From Sodalis sp. dw_96 (GTDB taxonomy: Bacteria > Pseudomonadota > Gammaproteobacteria > Enterobacterales > Enterobacteriaceae), in assembly GCF_018449575.1 (NCBI RefSeq), contig NZ_JAAVUT010000001.1:558001-622000 (forward strand): a DNA stretch of 64,000 bases, given 5' to 3'. Position 1 is the stretch's first letter, and each line of letters begins with the position of its first letter. Both the position numbers and the translations under genes were made by a program. The notes under the pieces were generated by a model, which was given only the letters and a program-made list of their open reading frames with translations, was not told the DNA's origin and did not search any database. Positions 1-9,492 of this stretch are shown here, piece after piece.

Positions 1-750
1 AAAACCCCCCGGCAAACCATAGAGGCGGCGGTACGCGAGGTGATAGGCCCCGGGCGCGGCGCCGATGTGGAAATTTTCGCCCCCGAAGGAGAAGAGCGGG
101 CGCGGAAAACCTACAACGGCCGGCTGGGCATTCTGGGCGGCATTTCCATTATCGGCACCACCGGCATCGTTACGCCGATGTCCGAGGAGAGCTGGAAAAG
201 TTCGCTGTCGCTGGAGCTGGGCATGAAACGGGCCGAAGGGCGCGAGCGGGTGATTCTGGTGCCGGGCAATCACGGCGAGCGTTTTGTGCGCGAGCAGCTG
301 GGGCTGGATCCAGGTGACGTTGTCACCATGAGCAACTTTGTCGGTTATATGCTCAAGGAGACCGAACGGCTGGCCTTCCGGCAGGTGCTGGTGGTGGGGC
401 ATTTCGGCAAACTGGTTAAGGTGGCGGCGGGCATTTTCCATACCCACAGCCATATCGCCGACGGGCGAATGGAAACCCTCATCGCCTGGTTGGCCCTGTG
501 CGACGCGCCCCATGAGCTGATGCACCGGGTGGCGGCCTGCCTCACCACCGAGGAAGCCATGACGCTGATAAACGACGCCGGTTGGCAACGGGTCTATCCG
601 GCCATTGCCCGGCGGGTGGCGGAGCGTATGACCGAGCTGTTGCGTTTCTCTCCCCGGCCGCCCCGCTGCGATGCGCTGCTGTTCTCTTTCGATCAGCAGG
701 TGTTGGGCAGCAGCCGGCCGGTGGCGGAATTGACGGAGGCGTTCCGATGA
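1..750 (+). CDS. cbiD: Cobalt-precorrin-5B C1-methyltransferase CbiD (5' end outside window)
   Basis: CbiD methylates C1 of the corrin ring during oxygen-independent cobalamin synthesis, in the cytoplasm. The frame is open from base 1: the codons before position 40 read [13 protein letters not shown], which continues the family sequence, so the GTG at 40 is internal and the true start lies upstream of the window. About 250 of an expected ~370 residues are present. Recognisable conserved stretches are [36 protein letters not shown] and [12 protein letters not shown], and the C-terminal [16 protein letters not shown] block. It ends by an ATGA overlap with cbiE, so the two are translationally coupled. 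An exact matS motif lies inside it at 314-326. Identification is by recall of the Salmonella protein. Confidence 0.95.
   Translation, partial: KTPRQTIEAAVREVIGPGRGADVEIFAPEGEERARKTYNGRLGILGGISIIGTTGIVTPMSEESWKSSLSLELGMKRAEGRERVILVPGNHGERFVREQLGLDPGDVVTMSNFVGYMLKETERLAFRQVLVVGHFGKLVKVAAGIFHTHSHIADGRMETLIAWLALCDAPHELMHRVAACLTTEEAMTLINDAGWQRVYPAIARRVAERMTELLRFSPRPPRCDALLFSFDQQVLGSSRPVAELTEAFR
314..326. other. matS site (MatP-binding, Ter macrodomain)
   Basis: GTGACGTTGTCAC matches the matS consensus GTGACRNYGTCAC at every position. MatP binds such sites to organise the terminus macrodomain in Enterobacterales. It lies inside the cbiD coding sequence, as many matS sites do within genes. A second exact copy is at 20712-20724. 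Confidence 0.7.
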
Positions 751-1544
751 AAGGGGAAACGGCGCCGGCCGGGGATATGTCCTTGGACGACAAGGCATAC
801 AGCACCGCCGCAAGCGGTGAACCCCATGCGGACGTGAATGAGGGCCGGCGAGGCGTCTCTGACTCAGATAGCGCCGCCGCAAGCGGTGAATCCCCTCCGG
901 CCCTGGCCGAATACTGGTCCGGGGTTAGTCATTCCGAAAGTTCCCGCCTGAGCGTGGTGGGACTGGGACCGGGGGATGTGAATTATCTGACGCCCCGGGC
1001 CAGGGAGCTGATAAACCGCTGTGAAGTGCTTATCGGCAGCCCGCGCCAGCTGGCCTGTTTCCCGGACTTTCACCAGGAGAAACGGCCGTTGGACGCCAAC
1101 CTCCCGGCCCTGGCCGCCTGGCTGGCAGCCCACCGGGAGCAATGGGTGGTGGTGCTGGCGTCCGGCGATCCCATGCTGTACGGCATCGGCGATTACCTGA
1201 GCCGCCATGTCGACGGTTCGCCGCAGGTGGTGCCCGGCATCAGCGCGGTGCAATACCTGTTCTCGCGCCTGGGGCTGTCCATGAACGACATTTATCTCAC
1301 CAGCAGTCATGGCCGCGAGCCGGATTTCGATTTTGTATTGCAACACGCCAAAGTGGCCATGATGACCGACCGGCATATCGGCCCCTATGAAATCGCCGGC
1401 CAGATCCTGGCGCGCGGCCTGCGCCGTACCCTGGTGGTGGGGGAAAATCTTTCCTATCCCGACGAGCGTATTCATATTCTCTCCCCTGACCGGGTGGCGC
1501 GGGAGTACGCCATGAACGTGGTGGTGATCCTTGATGAACAATAA
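747..1544 (+). CDS. cbiE: Cobalt-precorrin-7 C5-methyltransferase CbiE with N-terminal extension
   Basis: CbiE is an SAM-dependent tetrapyrrole methylase acting on C5; with CbiT it completes ring methylation. The catalytic region starts at about residue 68 ([18 protein letters not shown], the glycine-rich SAM loop), followed by [15 protein letters not shown] and [17 protein letters not shown]. The ATG at 747 overlaps the cbiD stop (ATGA), which supports it, but gives a 265-residue protein where the family is near 200. The extra ~67 residues are Ser/Glu/Ala-rich, contain AASGE twice and have no known function. If translation instead starts inside, the likely codon would be the CTG or GTG around 948-956, without a clear ribosome site. 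The next gene, cbiT, follows after 38 bases. Confidence 0.9.
   Translation: MKGETAPAGDMSLDDKAYSTAASGEPHADVNEGRRGVSDSDSAAASGESPPALAEYWSGVSHSESSRLSVVGLGPGDVNYLTPRARELINRCEVLIGSPRQLACFPDFHQEKRPLDANLPALAAWLAAHREQWVVVLASGDPMLYGIGDYLSRHVDGSPQVVPGISAVQYLFSRLGLSMNDIYLTSSHGREPDFDFVLQHAKVAMMTDRHIGPYEIAGQILARGLRRTLVVGENLSYPDERIHILSPDRVAREYAMNVVVILDEQ
805..890 (+). repeat. 17-bp direct repeat with hairpin inside the CbiE extension
   Basis: The 17-mer CCGCCGCAAGCGGTGAA occurs at 805-821 and again at 874-890, 69 bases apart and in the same reading frame, giving AASGE both times. The first copy is part of a short hairpin (CACCGC-CGCAA-GCGGTG). It accounts for part of the unusual N-terminal extension of CbiE. 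Confidence 0.7.
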
Positions 1545-1582
1545 AAAGACAGCGGATGCCGTCCCTCCGCAGAGAAAACCCG

Positions 1583-2167
1583 ATGAAAGATGAAGATTTT
1601 ATCCGCGGCGCGGTGCCGATGACCAAACGCGAGGTGCGCCTGGTAGCGCTGGAGCGGCTGGAATTGGCGCAAGCGCGGCTGATGGTGGACGTGGGTGCCG
1701 GCACCGGCAGCGTGGCTATTGAAGCCGCCTGTCGTTACCCAGAGCTGAACGTGGTGGCGGTGGAGCGTAACGCCGAAGCGCTGGACCTGATCCACCGCAA
1801 TTGCGACAAATTCAATCTCCGGCGGGTACGGATCGTAGACGGCGTGGCGCCATTGCCGCCGACGCTGTCGGCATCACTATCGTTACAACGTAACGTCGAT
1901 GCAGTATTTATCGGCGGCAGCGGCGGTGACCTCGAACAGATTATCCACTGGGCCGCCGATCTGCTGGCGCCGGGCGGACGGCTGGTGATTAACCTCATTC
2001 TGCTGGAAAACCTCAACGAGGCGCTGAGATATTTAACCACGGGGGGATTTAGCCAGCCCGACTGTATACAAATTCAGGTGTCGTCCCTGACCCGCCTGGG
2101 TAACGGACACTATTTCAAGCCGAACAATCCCGCTTTTATTCTTTCCTGTCACAAGGAGAACGTATGA
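1583..2167 (+). CDS. cbiT: Cobalt-precorrin-6B C15-methyltransferase (decarboxylating) CbiT
   Basis: CbiT methylates C15 and removes the acetate carboxyl at C12. The protein of 194 residues begins [19 protein letters not shown], as in Salmonella, so the ATG at 1583 is preferred to an in-frame ATG at 1556. The class I SAM motif [15 protein letters not shown] lies at residues 35-49, then [16 protein letters not shown] and [23 protein letters not shown] near the C-terminus is the family signature. The stop overlaps the cbiF start (ATGA at 2164). CbiT and CbiE are fused as CobL in aerobic producers, which fits their adjacency here. Confidence 0.95.
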   Translation: MKDEDFIRGAVPMTKREVRLVALERLELAQARLMVDVGAGTGSVAIEAACRYPELNVVAVERNAEALDLIHRNCDKFNLRRVRIVDGVAPLPPTLSASLSLQRNVDAVFIGGSGGDLEQIIHWAADLLAPGGRLVINLILLENLNEALRYLTTGGFSQPDCIQIQVSSLTRLGNGHYFKPNNPAFILSCHKENV

Positions 2168-2937
2168 CAGAGTCCTTTGATCGACGGTTGGTGTGGTTTG
2201 TCGGCGCCGGACCGGGTGACCGGGAGCTTATCACCCTCAAAGGGTACCGGCTGCTGTGCCGGGCCGATGTGGTGATATATGCCGGTTCGCTGATTAATCC
2301 CGCGCTGCTGGAGTATTGCAAACCGGAGGCGGCGTGTTATGACAGCGCCGGCATGACCCTGGAACAGATTATCCGGCGGATGCAGCAAGGCATAGCCGCC
2401 GGGGAGCTGGTGGTGCGGCTGCAAACCGGCGATTTGTCTTTGTACGGTTCGATCCGCGAGCAGATTGAGGAATTGGGTAAGCTGGAGATTGGTTTTAGCA
2501 CCGTACCCGGCGTCAGCGCGTTTCTCGGCGCGGCGGCGCAAATGGGGGTGGAATATACCGTGCCCGAAGTGTCCCAAAGCCTGATTATCACGCGCATGGA
2601 GGGCCGTACGCCGACGCCGGCCCTGGAGTCCCTGGAGTCTTTCGCCGCTCATCGCACATCCATGGCGATTTTCCTGTCGGTACAGGCCATTGAACGGGTG
2701 GTGGAGCGTCTGATGGCGGGGGGATATCCCGCCGACACGCCGGCGGCGGTGATTTTCAAGGCCACCTGGCCGGAAGAGAAAACCGTACGCGGGACGTTAA
2801 GTGATATCGCCGGCCTGGCCCGGGCGGCGGACATCGGCAAAACCGCGTTGATTTTGGTCGGTGCCTTTATGGGCGACGAATATCATTATTCCAAACTTTA
2901 TCACGCCGGATTCTCTCATGAATATCGTCAAGCCTGA
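2164..2937 (+). CDS. cbiF: Cobalt-precorrin-4 C11-methyltransferase CbiF
   Basis: CbiF transfers methyl from SAM to C11 of cobalt-precorrin-4. The 257-residue protein has the tetrapyrrole methylase layout: [18 protein letters not shown] at the N-terminus, [27 protein letters not shown] near residue 80, [14 protein letters not shown] near 112 and the C-terminal [10 protein letters not shown]. Its start overlaps cbiT by four bases, and its last 20 bases overlap cbiG, which starts at 2918. Confidence 0.96.
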   Translation: MTESFDRRLVWFVGAGPGDRELITLKGYRLLCRADVVIYAGSLINPALLEYCKPEAACYDSAGMTLEQIIRRMQQGIAAGELVVRLQTGDLSLYGSIREQIEELGKLEIGFSTVPGVSAFLGAAAQMGVEYTVPEVSQSLIITRMEGRTPTPALESLESFAAHRTSMAIFLSVQAIERVVERLMAGGYPADTPAAVIFKATWPEEKTVRGTLSDIAGLARAADIGKTALILVGAFMGDEYHYSKLYHAGFSHEYRQA

Positions 2938-3991
2938 GTCGGTCGCCCTGTTTTGCCTGACGCCGGGAGGCATTCGGCTGGCCAAAAAATTGTCCGCCCG
3001 GATACCCATGACCTGTTTTACCAGCCAAAGCCTGCTGGAGCCGGGTTTCGAGCCGTTCCGCGGCACCTTGTCGCAAACCGTCGCCGAAATTTTTCACCAC
3101 TATTCGGCATTGATATTTATCTGTGCCACTGGACTGACGGTGCGGGTGATAGCGCCGGTTATCAAGGACAAATTCAGCGATCCGGCGGTGGTGGTGCTTG
3201 ACGACCAGGGACATCATGCCATCAGCCTGCTGTCCGGCCATATGGGGGGGGCCAATGCGCTGACCCGCTATATCGCCGGCCTGGTGGGCGCCGCGCCGGT
3301 GATTACCACCGCCACCGATGTCAATCAGCTGGCGGCGGTGGATATGCTGGCGCAGCAGCTGAACGCCACCATGACCGACTTTCGCGAGAACAGCAAAAAG
3401 CTTAATCAATTGCTGGTAAGCGGCGGCAAGGTCGGGCTGTTTTGGGACCGGACCTCTCTGGCCGCCGTCAAGATGCACTGGCCGGAGGAGTATTGCGATA
3501 CCCGCGGACTGATTCTGGTGACCGATCTGGACGACATGCCGGAGCTGGACGCACTGCTCTATGTCAGCCTGCGGGATACGGTGCCGGAGCTGTCGGTGCC
3601 CGTATACAAACTGGTCCCCCGCTGCGTGGTGGCCGGTATCGGCTGTCGGCGCGATACCCCGCCGTCCACGGTGTCGCGGCTGCTGAACCAGCAGTTGGCC
3701 AGCCAGCATATCGACCCCATGGCGCTGAGCGCCATCGGCAGCGTGTCCATCAAACAGGATGAGCCGGCGCTGCGCCATCTCGCCAATCAGTGCTGCGTTC
3801 CGTTTGAAACCTACTCCATCGAGGTGCTTAAACCGGTGGCGGCGCGTTTCCCGGTATCCGAATTCGTTCGCCGTATCATCGGCATCGGCAGCGTTTCCCA
3901 ACCCGTCGCCTGGTTGATGAGCAATGGTCGCCTGGTGGGCGACACGCTGCGCACCCAGGGCGTCACCATCACTTTAGGAGTATCTTGCTGA
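2918..3991 (+). CDS. cbiG: Cobalt-precorrin-5A hydrolase CbiG
   Basis: CbiG opens the delta-lactone of cobalt-precorrin-5A and releases acetaldehyde. The start is the ATG at 2918 ([18 protein letters not shown]), which matches the Salmonella protein; longer in-frame options run back into cbiF. It has 357 residues against 351 in Salmonella. Conserved blocks are [48 protein letters not shown], and the C-terminal CbiG_C block [12 protein letters not shown] followed by [12 protein letters not shown]. The stop shares one base with the cbiH start (TGATG). Confidence 0.95.
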   Translation: MNIVKPESVALFCLTPGGIRLAKKLSARIPMTCFTSQSLLEPGFEPFRGTLSQTVAEIFHHYSALIFICATGLTVRVIAPVIKDKFSDPAVVVLDDQGHHAISLLSGHMGGANALTRYIAGLVGAAPVITTATDVNQLAAVDMLAQQLNATMTDFRENSKKLNQLLVSGGKVGLFWDRTSLAAVKMHWPEEYCDTRGLILVTDLDDMPELDALLYVSLRDTVPELSVPVYKLVPRCVVAGIGCRRDTPPSTVSRLLNQQLASQHIDPMALSAIGSVSIKQDEPALRHLANQCCVPFETYSIEVLKPVAARFPVSEFVRRIIGIGSVSQPVAWLMSNGRLVGDTLRTQGVTITLGVSC

Positions 3992-4728
3992 TGCTTTATG
4001 TCGTAGGTATCGGTCCGGGCAACCAGGGCGCCATGACCCTGGAGGCTCTTGACGCCATCCAGGATGCCGACATCATTGTCGGTTATAAAACCTATACCCA
4101 CCTGGTAAAACACCTCACCGGCGATAAACAGGTGATCAAAACCGGCATGTGCAAAGAGATAGAACGCTGCCAGGCGGCCCTGGATCTGGCGGCCACCGGC
4201 AACAAAGTGGCGCTGATAAGCAGCGGTGACGCCGGGATTTACGGCATGGCCGGGCTGATTCTCGAACTCGTCACCCAGCAGCGGCTGGACGTCCAGATAA
4301 AGCTTATCCCCGGCGTCACCAGCAGCACCGCCGCAGCGTCGCTGCTGGGGGCGCCGCTGATGCATGATTATTGCCATATCAGTCTCAGCGACCTGATGAC
4401 GCCGTGGCCGGTGATCGAAAAACGCATCCTCTGCGCCGCGCAGGCGGATTTCGTCATCTGCTTTTACAACCCCCGCAGCCACGGCCGAAAGGATCACCTG
4501 GCCAATGCCTTTGCGGCGCTTCGGCGCTACAAACCCGCCGAGACCCCGGTGGGCGTGGTACGCGCCGCCGGGCGCAAAAAACAGGAAAAATGGCTCACCA
4601 CCCTCGGCGACATGGATTTTGAACCGGTGGACATGACCTGCCTGGTGATTGTCGGTAATCAGGCCACCTATTGCCGGGACGGCCTGATGATCACTCCCCG
4701 CGGTTATCAATTTGAGACGGCGGAATAA
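3991..4728 (+). CDS. cbiH: Cobalt-precorrin-3B C17-methyltransferase CbiH
   Basis: CbiH methylates C17 and contracts the ring. The ATG at 3991, which shares a base with the cbiG stop, gives 245 residues starting [19 protein letters not shown], as expected. Diagnostic stretches are DADIIVGYKTYTHLVK, IKTGMCKEIERCQAAL, ALISSGDAGIYGMAGL, PGVTSSTAAASLLGAPLMHD and VICFYNPRSHGRKDHL. This gene ends the first closely packed block; a 170-base gap follows before cbiJ. Confidence 0.96.
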   Translation: MLYVVGIGPGNQGAMTLEALDAIQDADIIVGYKTYTHLVKHLTGDKQVIKTGMCKEIERCQAALDLAATGNKVALISSGDAGIYGMAGLILELVTQQRLDVQIKLIPGVTSSTAAASLLGAPLMHDYCHISLSDLMTPWPVIEKRILCAAQADFVICFYNPRSHGRKDHLANAFAALRRYKPAETPVGVVRAAGRKKQEKWLTTLGDMDFEPVDMTCLVIVGNQATYCRDGLMITPRGYQFETAE

Positions 4729-4803
4729 ACGGGTTTACGTGATCGAGTCATCGGCAAAATATCACGGAGTCATTGAGGAGGGGCAGGATGCTGGAAGAGT
4801 AAA

Positions 4804-4828
4804 CCGTCCGCGCCATGGACGGCGCGGA
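4804..4828. repeat. Strong hairpin in the cbiH-cbiJ gap
   Basis: TCCGCGCC (4807-4814) and GGCGCGGA (4821-4828) form a perfect 8-bp stem with a 6-base loop. A competing stem, CCGTCC (4804-4809) with GGACGG (4817-4822), uses the same bases. There is no U-tract, so it is not an obvious terminator. It lies in the largest gap of the cbi operon and could be an intergenic palindrome or an mRNA-stabilising element. Confidence 0.5.
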
Positions 4829-4898
4829 TCGAGCCTCCATGGATGGATTCACAGCGTGTTTACGGATCCAGCATTTTGCTCCGACCGGTCACCTATCA

Positions 4899-5705
4899 AT
4901 GTTTCACCTAAGAGGAATAAATATCAATATCCATATTCTCGGCGGCACCTCGGACGCGCTGGCCTTATGCCGGATATTAACGCGCCGGGGAGTGCCCTAC
5001 AGCCTGTCGGTGGCCACCGCCACCGGTGAGTCGCTGGCGGCGGCGGTGGGCGGCGCACGTCAGGTCGGACGGCTGGATATCGCCGGTATGATGGAGTGGC
5101 TGCGCTGCGCCGACCGGGTTATCGATGCCTCCCATCCCTATGCGGAGCAGGTCTCCCGCACCCTGGCCGATGCCTGCCGGCAGCGGGGCGTGCCGTTGAC
5201 CCGCTATGAGCGGCCAAGCGACATCGACGCCATCGCCCATCCCGGCCTGTTCCCGGTGGACAGCATTGAACAGGCCTGTGAACGGGCCGGTCAGTTCGGG
5301 CCGCGGGTGCTGCTGACCACCGGCAGCAAGCAGTTGGCGGATTACGTACGGTTGCTGCCGGGCAAAACACTGATAGCCCGCGTACTGCCTTTGGCCGACA
5401 TCCTTGGCCAATGCGAAGCCCTGGGACTGGGGGTAAACCAGATAGTCGCCATGACCGGCCCGTTCAGTCCTGAGCTGAACCTGGCCTTATACCGCCACTA
5501 CCGGCCGGATGTCATGATTACCAAAGAGTCGGGCCGGGAAGGGGGATATGCCGATAAGGTACGGCCCTGCCTGGAAGAGAATATTCCCTGTGTGGTCATC
5601 CGCCGCCCGGTCATGCACTGGCAGGATGTGATTTCCACGTCGGACGATTTTGAACGGCGCCTGGATCGGTGGCTTACCGCCGAGGGCGACAGCCTGAAGG
5701 AATAA
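4899..5705 (+). CDS. cbiJ: Cobalt-precorrin-6A reductase CbiJ
   Basis: CbiJ reduces cobalt-precorrin-6A with NADH. The family region begins at INIHILGGTSDALALC, with DRVIDASHPYAEQVSRTLADAC, VLLTTGSKQLADY, VNQIVAMTGPFSPELN and VMITKESGREGGYADKV further on. The start is unclear. The nearest ATG (4899) has no ribosome site, while a good one, TAAGAGG, lies at 4909-4915, after that ATG. It is followed only by ATA, AAT, ATC, AAT and ATC codons. Initiation may therefore use a non-standard codon such as ATC at 4923. From 4899 the product is 268 residues. Confidence 0.9.
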   Translation: MFHLRGININIHILGGTSDALALCRILTRRGVPYSLSVATATGESLAAAVGGARQVGRLDIAGMMEWLRCADRVIDASHPYAEQVSRTLADACRQRGVPLTRYERPSDIDAIAHPGLFPVDSIEQACERAGQFGPRVLLTTGSKQLADYVRLLPGKTLIARVLPLADILGQCEALGLGVNQIVAMTGPFSPELNLALYRHYRPDVMITKESGREGGYADKVRPCLEENIPCVVIRRPVMHWQDVISTSDDFERRLDRWLTAEGDSLKE

Positions 5706-5708
5706 TGT

Positions 5709-6497
5709 ATGAAAAAAGCGCTATTGACCGTGAGTTTCGGCACCACCTACAGCGACGCGCGGATCCGGAATATCGAGGCCTGCGAGCGCCGGCTCGCCGG
5801 GGCCTTTCCCGACCGGACTCCCTTTCGCGCCTTTACCTCCGGGATGGTACTGCGCAAACTCGCCCAGCGTGACGGGCTGGTCATCGACTCGCCGACCCAA
5901 GCGCTGGAAAAGCTCTGGCAGCAGGGCTTTGAGGATGTGGCTATTCAATCCCTGCACATCATCAACGGCGATGAATACGAAAAGATTGTCCAGCATGCCG
6001 CAAGCTGGCGCAGTCGCTTCGCCGCCCTCTACATCGGCGCGCCGCTGCTCAATCACCAGCGGGATTATGGCCGGCTGATAGGGGCGCTGCGGGCCCAGAT
6101 GCCGCCTCTGGCAGATGACGAACGGGTAGTGTTCATGGGACATGGCACCGGACATCCGGCTTTCTCCGCGTATGCCTGCCTGGATCATATGCTGGACGCC
6201 GAGGGGATCCCGGCGCTGGTGGGGGCGGTGGAAAGTTACCCCGATCTGGATTTGGTTATTGCCCGGCTGAAAAGACAGCGGGTACGCAACGTTCATCTGA
6301 TGCCCCTGATGCTGGTGGCCGGCGATCACGCGGTCAACGACATGGCTTCAGATGAGCCGGGTTCGTGGAAAAGCCGTCTGGAACAGGCCGGTTATCACTG
6401 CCGCTGCCATGTACAGGGGCTGGGGGAAAATCCTCTGATTCAACAGATGTTCGTCGATCATCTGCTGGATCGTTTACCCGAGGAGGCGATGCTATGA
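5709..6497 (+). CDS. cbiK: Sirohydrochlorin cobaltochelatase CbiK
   Basis: CbiK inserts Co2+ into sirohydrochlorin, the entry step of the anaerobic pathway. The 262-residue protein begins KKALLTVSFGTTYSDAR. Its metal-binding residues match the Salmonella enzyme by position: His145 (MGHGTGHP), Glu175 (GAVESYPD) and His207 (VAGDHAVND). There is no signal peptide, so it is the cytoplasmic type rather than the periplasmic CbiK of sulphate reducers. It starts 3 bases after cbiJ, and its stop overlaps cbiL by four bases. Confidence 0.97.
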   Translation: MKKALLTVSFGTTYSDARIRNIEACERRLAGAFPDRTPFRAFTSGMVLRKLAQRDGLVIDSPTQALEKLWQQGFEDVAIQSLHIINGDEYEKIVQHAASWRSRFAALYIGAPLLNHQRDYGRLIGALRAQMPPLADDERVVFMGHGTGHPAFSAYACLDHMLDAEGIPALVGAVESYPDLDLVIARLKRQRVRNVHLMPLMLVAGDHAVNDMASDEPGSWKSRLEQAGYHCRCHVQGLGENPLIQQMFVDHLLDRLPEEAML

Positions 6498-7210
6498 GCG
6501 GCACCCTTTACGCCATCGGCACCGGCCCGGGCGCCCCGGATTTAATCACCGTGCGCGGCGCGCGCACCCTGGGCATTTTGAATATCCTCTACGCCCCGGC
6601 GGGGCGCAAGGGCGGCGACAGTCTGTCTCTCAGTATCGTGAACGAGTATCTTTCCGATCGGGTGGAAATTAAAGCCCGCCATTTTCCCATGAGCCTGGAT
6701 ACGGCGGAAAAAGACGCGGTATGGGATGCGGTGGCCGAAGAGATGGCCGCCGACGCGGAAAAAGGCAAACGGGTGGGTTTTATCACCCTCGGGGACGCCA
6801 TGCTTTACAGCACCTGGGTCTTTCTGCTGGCGCGCCTGCGGCACCGCGTCACCATAGAGATTATTCCCGGCGTTACCTCTTTCGCCTGCATCGCCGCCCG
6901 CGCCCAGGTGCCGCTGGCGATGGAAAGCCAGTCACTGGCGGTCATGGCCTGCACCGACGATGAAGACGCGCTGGAACAGGCGCTGATTACCCATGATTGC
7001 GTGGTGCTGATGAAGGTCTACGGCCGTTTTGCCCGCATCCAGGCGTTGCTGCGGCGGTTGAATTTGCTGGACCACGCCCTGCTGATGGCGGATGCCTCGC
7101 TGCCGCAGGAGCAGTGTTTCTTCGCCCTCGGCGATATGGCGGCGGATCGGGTTTTACCCTATTTCTCCACCGTGCTGGTGAACAAGCGCTGGCCGGTGAA
7201 AAGCGCATGA
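6494..7210 (+). CDS. cbiL: Cobalt-precorrin-2 C20-methyltransferase CbiL
   Basis: CbiL performs the first ring methylation specific to this pathway, at C20. The ATG at 6494 (ATGA overlap with cbiK) gives 238 residues. Motifs are [53 protein letters not shown] and [20 protein letters not shown]. In Salmonella the next genes are cbiMNQO, for cobalt uptake. Here cbiP follows after 58 bases, with no trace of a transporter. Confidence 0.96.
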   Translation: MSGTLYAIGTGPGAPDLITVRGARTLGILNILYAPAGRKGGDSLSLSIVNEYLSDRVEIKARHFPMSLDTAEKDAVWDAVAEEMAADAEKGKRVGFITLGDAMLYSTWVFLLARLRHRVTIEIIPGVTSFACIAARAQVPLAMESQSLAVMACTDDEDALEQALITHDCVVLMKVYGRFARIQALLRRLNLLDHALLMADASLPQEQCFFALGDMAADRVLPYFSTVLVNKRWPVKSA

Positions 7211-7268
7211 TACATTTTGCCAAGGAGTGCAGCCGCCGGACGGTTTGGCATTTTTCCAAGGATTCTTT

Positions 7269-8810
7269 ATGACACTCTCGATCATGTTGCAAGGCACCGC
7301 GTCCGATGTGGGTAAAAGCGTGCTGGCGGCGGGGCTGTGCCGGATTTTCGCCCAGGACGGCTATCGTACCGCGCCGTTCAAGGCGCAGAATATGGCCCTC
7401 AATTCCTGGATCACCCGCGACGGAGCCGAAATGGGCCGGGCGCAGGTGTTCCAGGCCGAAGCGGCGGGTATTGAACCGGACGTGCGGATGAACCCGGTGC
7501 TGCTTAAACCCACCAGCGATCAGAAATCCCAGGTGATTGTCATGGGCGAGGCGCTCTGCCATATGAACGCCGTGGATTACCACCAGTACAAACCTCAGCT
7601 GCGCCAACGGGTGGGGGAAGTTTACCGCAGCCTGGCGGCGGATCACGATGTCATCGTATTGGAAGGGGCGGGCAGCCCGGCGGAAATCAACCTGCGGGAT
7701 CGCGACATCGTTAATATGGGCATGGCGGAACAGGCCGGCGCACCGGTGCTGCTGGTGGCGGATATCGATAAAGGCGGCGTGTTCGCCGCGATTTACGGCA
7801 CGCTGGCGTTGCTGCGTCCGGAAGAAAAAGCGCGGGTAAAGGGCGTGATCATCAACAAGTTCCGCGGCGATCCGGCCCTGCTGCAACCGGGCATCCAACA
7901 GATAGAAGCCCTTACAGGCGTGCCGGTGCTGGGGGTTATGCCCTGGTTTGACGAACCGCTGGAAGATGAAGACGGCGTCGCCCTACAGGGGGATAAATAC
8001 CGCCGGGACCTGGGGCGTGATCTGGATATCGCGGTGCTGCAATTACCCCATATCGCCAACTTTTCCGATTACAACGCCCTGGCGGTTCAACCCGACGTGC
8101 GGCTGCGTTATGTTAAACGCGGCACCCCGTTGGGCGTGCCGGACCTGCTGATTATTCCCGGCAGTAAAAATACCCTCGGGGATTTGCATTATTTGCGGGG
8201 CAACGGCATTGACGAAGAAATCCACCGCGCCCACCGCCAGTGCGTGCCGATCATGGGCATCTGCGGCGGTTTTCAGATGCTGGGGCGGCGGGTCAGCGAC
8301 GGTATGGAATCCGGGCTGGAAGAGGCGGAGGGGCTCGGCTTGCTGGATTGTGAGACCCATTTTGAACCCCGCAAGGTGACCACCCAAGTGGAAGCCGACG
8401 TGCTGGCATTACCCAACGGGGTGTTCGCCGCCGGCGGCGGACTTAGCCTCAAAGGCTATGAAATCCACATGGGCCGGACTACCCTGGGGACAGGCGTCCG
8501 TCCTTTCGCCTGCCTGACCCGACAAAACGGCCGGGCGTTGCGCCAGGACGACGGAGCCATTAACGATCGCGGCGACGTGGCCGGCAGCTACATCCACGGC
8601 CTGTTCGACACGCCGCTGTATACCCGGGCACTGCTGGATGCCCTGCGGGAGCGGCGTGGGCTCAGCCCGTTGAATATGCCGGTGATGGGCTGGCAGGAGC
8701 GCAAGCAGCACTCTTTCGACGCCCTGGCGGCGCAGATGCGCGCCCACATCGACATTACCGCGATTTATCGCATTATGGCGGCGCAGGCCGACGCGGAGAC
8801 CGCTAAGTGA
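7269..8810 (+). CDS. cbiP: Cobyric acid synthase CbiP
   Basis: CbiP amidates side chains b, d, e and g of adenosylcobyrinate a,c-diamide, using glutamine and ATP. The ATG at 7269 ([17 protein letters not shown]) gives 513 residues. The N-terminal dethiobiotin-synthetase-like ATPase domain has GTASDVGKS at about residues 8-16. The C-terminal class I glutaminase domain has nucleophile Cys332 in [11 protein letters not shown] and His443 in [20 protein letters not shown] is another family signature. The 108-base gap after it holds only short stretches and no gene before cobU. Confidence 0.97.
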   Translation: MTLSIMLQGTASDVGKSVLAAGLCRIFAQDGYRTAPFKAQNMALNSWITRDGAEMGRAQVFQAEAAGIEPDVRMNPVLLKPTSDQKSQVIVMGEALCHMNAVDYHQYKPQLRQRVGEVYRSLAADHDVIVLEGAGSPAEINLRDRDIVNMGMAEQAGAPVLLVADIDKGGVFAAIYGTLALLRPEEKARVKGVIINKFRGDPALLQPGIQQIEALTGVPVLGVMPWFDEPLEDEDGVALQGDKYRRDLGRDLDIAVLQLPHIANFSDYNALAVQPDVRLRYVKRGTPLGVPDLLIIPGSKNTLGDLHYLRGNGIDEEIHRAHRQCVPIMGICGGFQMLGRRVSDGMESGLEEAEGLGLLDCETHFEPRKVTTQVEADVLALPNGVFAAGGGLSLKGYEIHMGRTTLGTGVRPFACLTRQNGRALRQDDGAINDRGDVAGSYIHGLFDTPLYTRALLDALRERRGLSPLNMPVMGWQERKQHSFDALAAQMRAHIDITAIYRIMAAQADAETAK

Positions 8811-8919
8811 TCAGCAAAAACAGCATAATACCCGGCTGCGCACCGAAAGACTGTATGCAAAAGCCAGGCTTTTGTTGCGCTGAAGGGGCCAACGAATCCC
8901 AACATCCCGGGGCGGTAAT

Positions 8920-9492
8920 ATGATTCTTATCACCGGCGGCGCGCGCAGCGGCAAGAGCAGCCTGGGGGAAACTCTGGCGCGGCGGCAGAACGGGGCGGTG
9001 CTGTATATCGCCACCTCCCGGATCACGGATGGGGAAATGGCGGCGCGGGTGGAGCAGCACCGCCGCCATCGCCCCGCCCACTGGCTGACCTGGGAAGGAC
9101 ACCGGGATCTCCATCAGGTGATCCGCGCTCATGACGAACAGGTGAAGGTAGTGCTGCTGGAGTGCGTCACCACCCTAATCACCAATCTGTTATTTGATGA
9201 AGCGGGAGAAACGCCGCCGGAAGCCATGGATTTTGACGCCATCGAACGTCATATTATCCGGCAGACCGACCTGCTGCTGGCGGCCTGTGCCGAGGTGAAA
9301 AGCCAGGTTATTCTGGTCACCAACGAGCTGGGCATGGGTATTGTGCCGGAAAATCTGCTGGCCCGCCGTTTCCGGGACATCGCCGGGCGGGTCAACCAGC
9401 GGCTGGCCGCCGCCGCCGAAGATGTTTGGCTGGTGATTTCCGGCATCCCGGTACATATCAAGGGTGCCGGCGTACAGGGGGCGGTGGCATGA
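8920..9492 (+). CDS. cobU: Adenosylcobinamide kinase / guanylyltransferase CobU
   Basis: CobU phosphorylates adenosylcobinamide and then attaches GMP, activating it for nucleotide-loop assembly. The P-loop GGARSGKS is at residues 6-13; His47 (EQHRRHRPAHW) aligns with the histidine that carries GMP in the Salmonella enzyme. VTNELGMGIVPEN and FRDIAGRVNQRLAAAAEDVW are further signatures. It has 190 residues, against about 181 in Salmonella. The stop overlaps the cobS start (ATGA at 9489). Confidence 0.96.
   Translation: MILITGGARSGKSSLGETLARRQNGAVLYIATSRITDGEMAARVEQHRRHRPAHWLTWEGHRDLHQVIRAHDEQVKVVLLECVTTLITNLLFDEAGETPPEAMDFDAIERHIIRQTDLLLAACAEVKSQVILVTNELGMGIVPENLLARRFRDIAGRVNQRLAAAAEDVWLVISGIPVHIKGAGVQGAVA

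Noticed and set aside
1882-1889. GTTACAAC (Ter core, minus strand) inside cbiT
   Set aside because: Only the core matches; flanking bases differ from the Ter consensus at several essential places.
2865-3905. Long minus-strand open frame opposite cbiG
   Set aside because: GC-rich antisense frame without recognisable protein sequence; shadow of the real gene.
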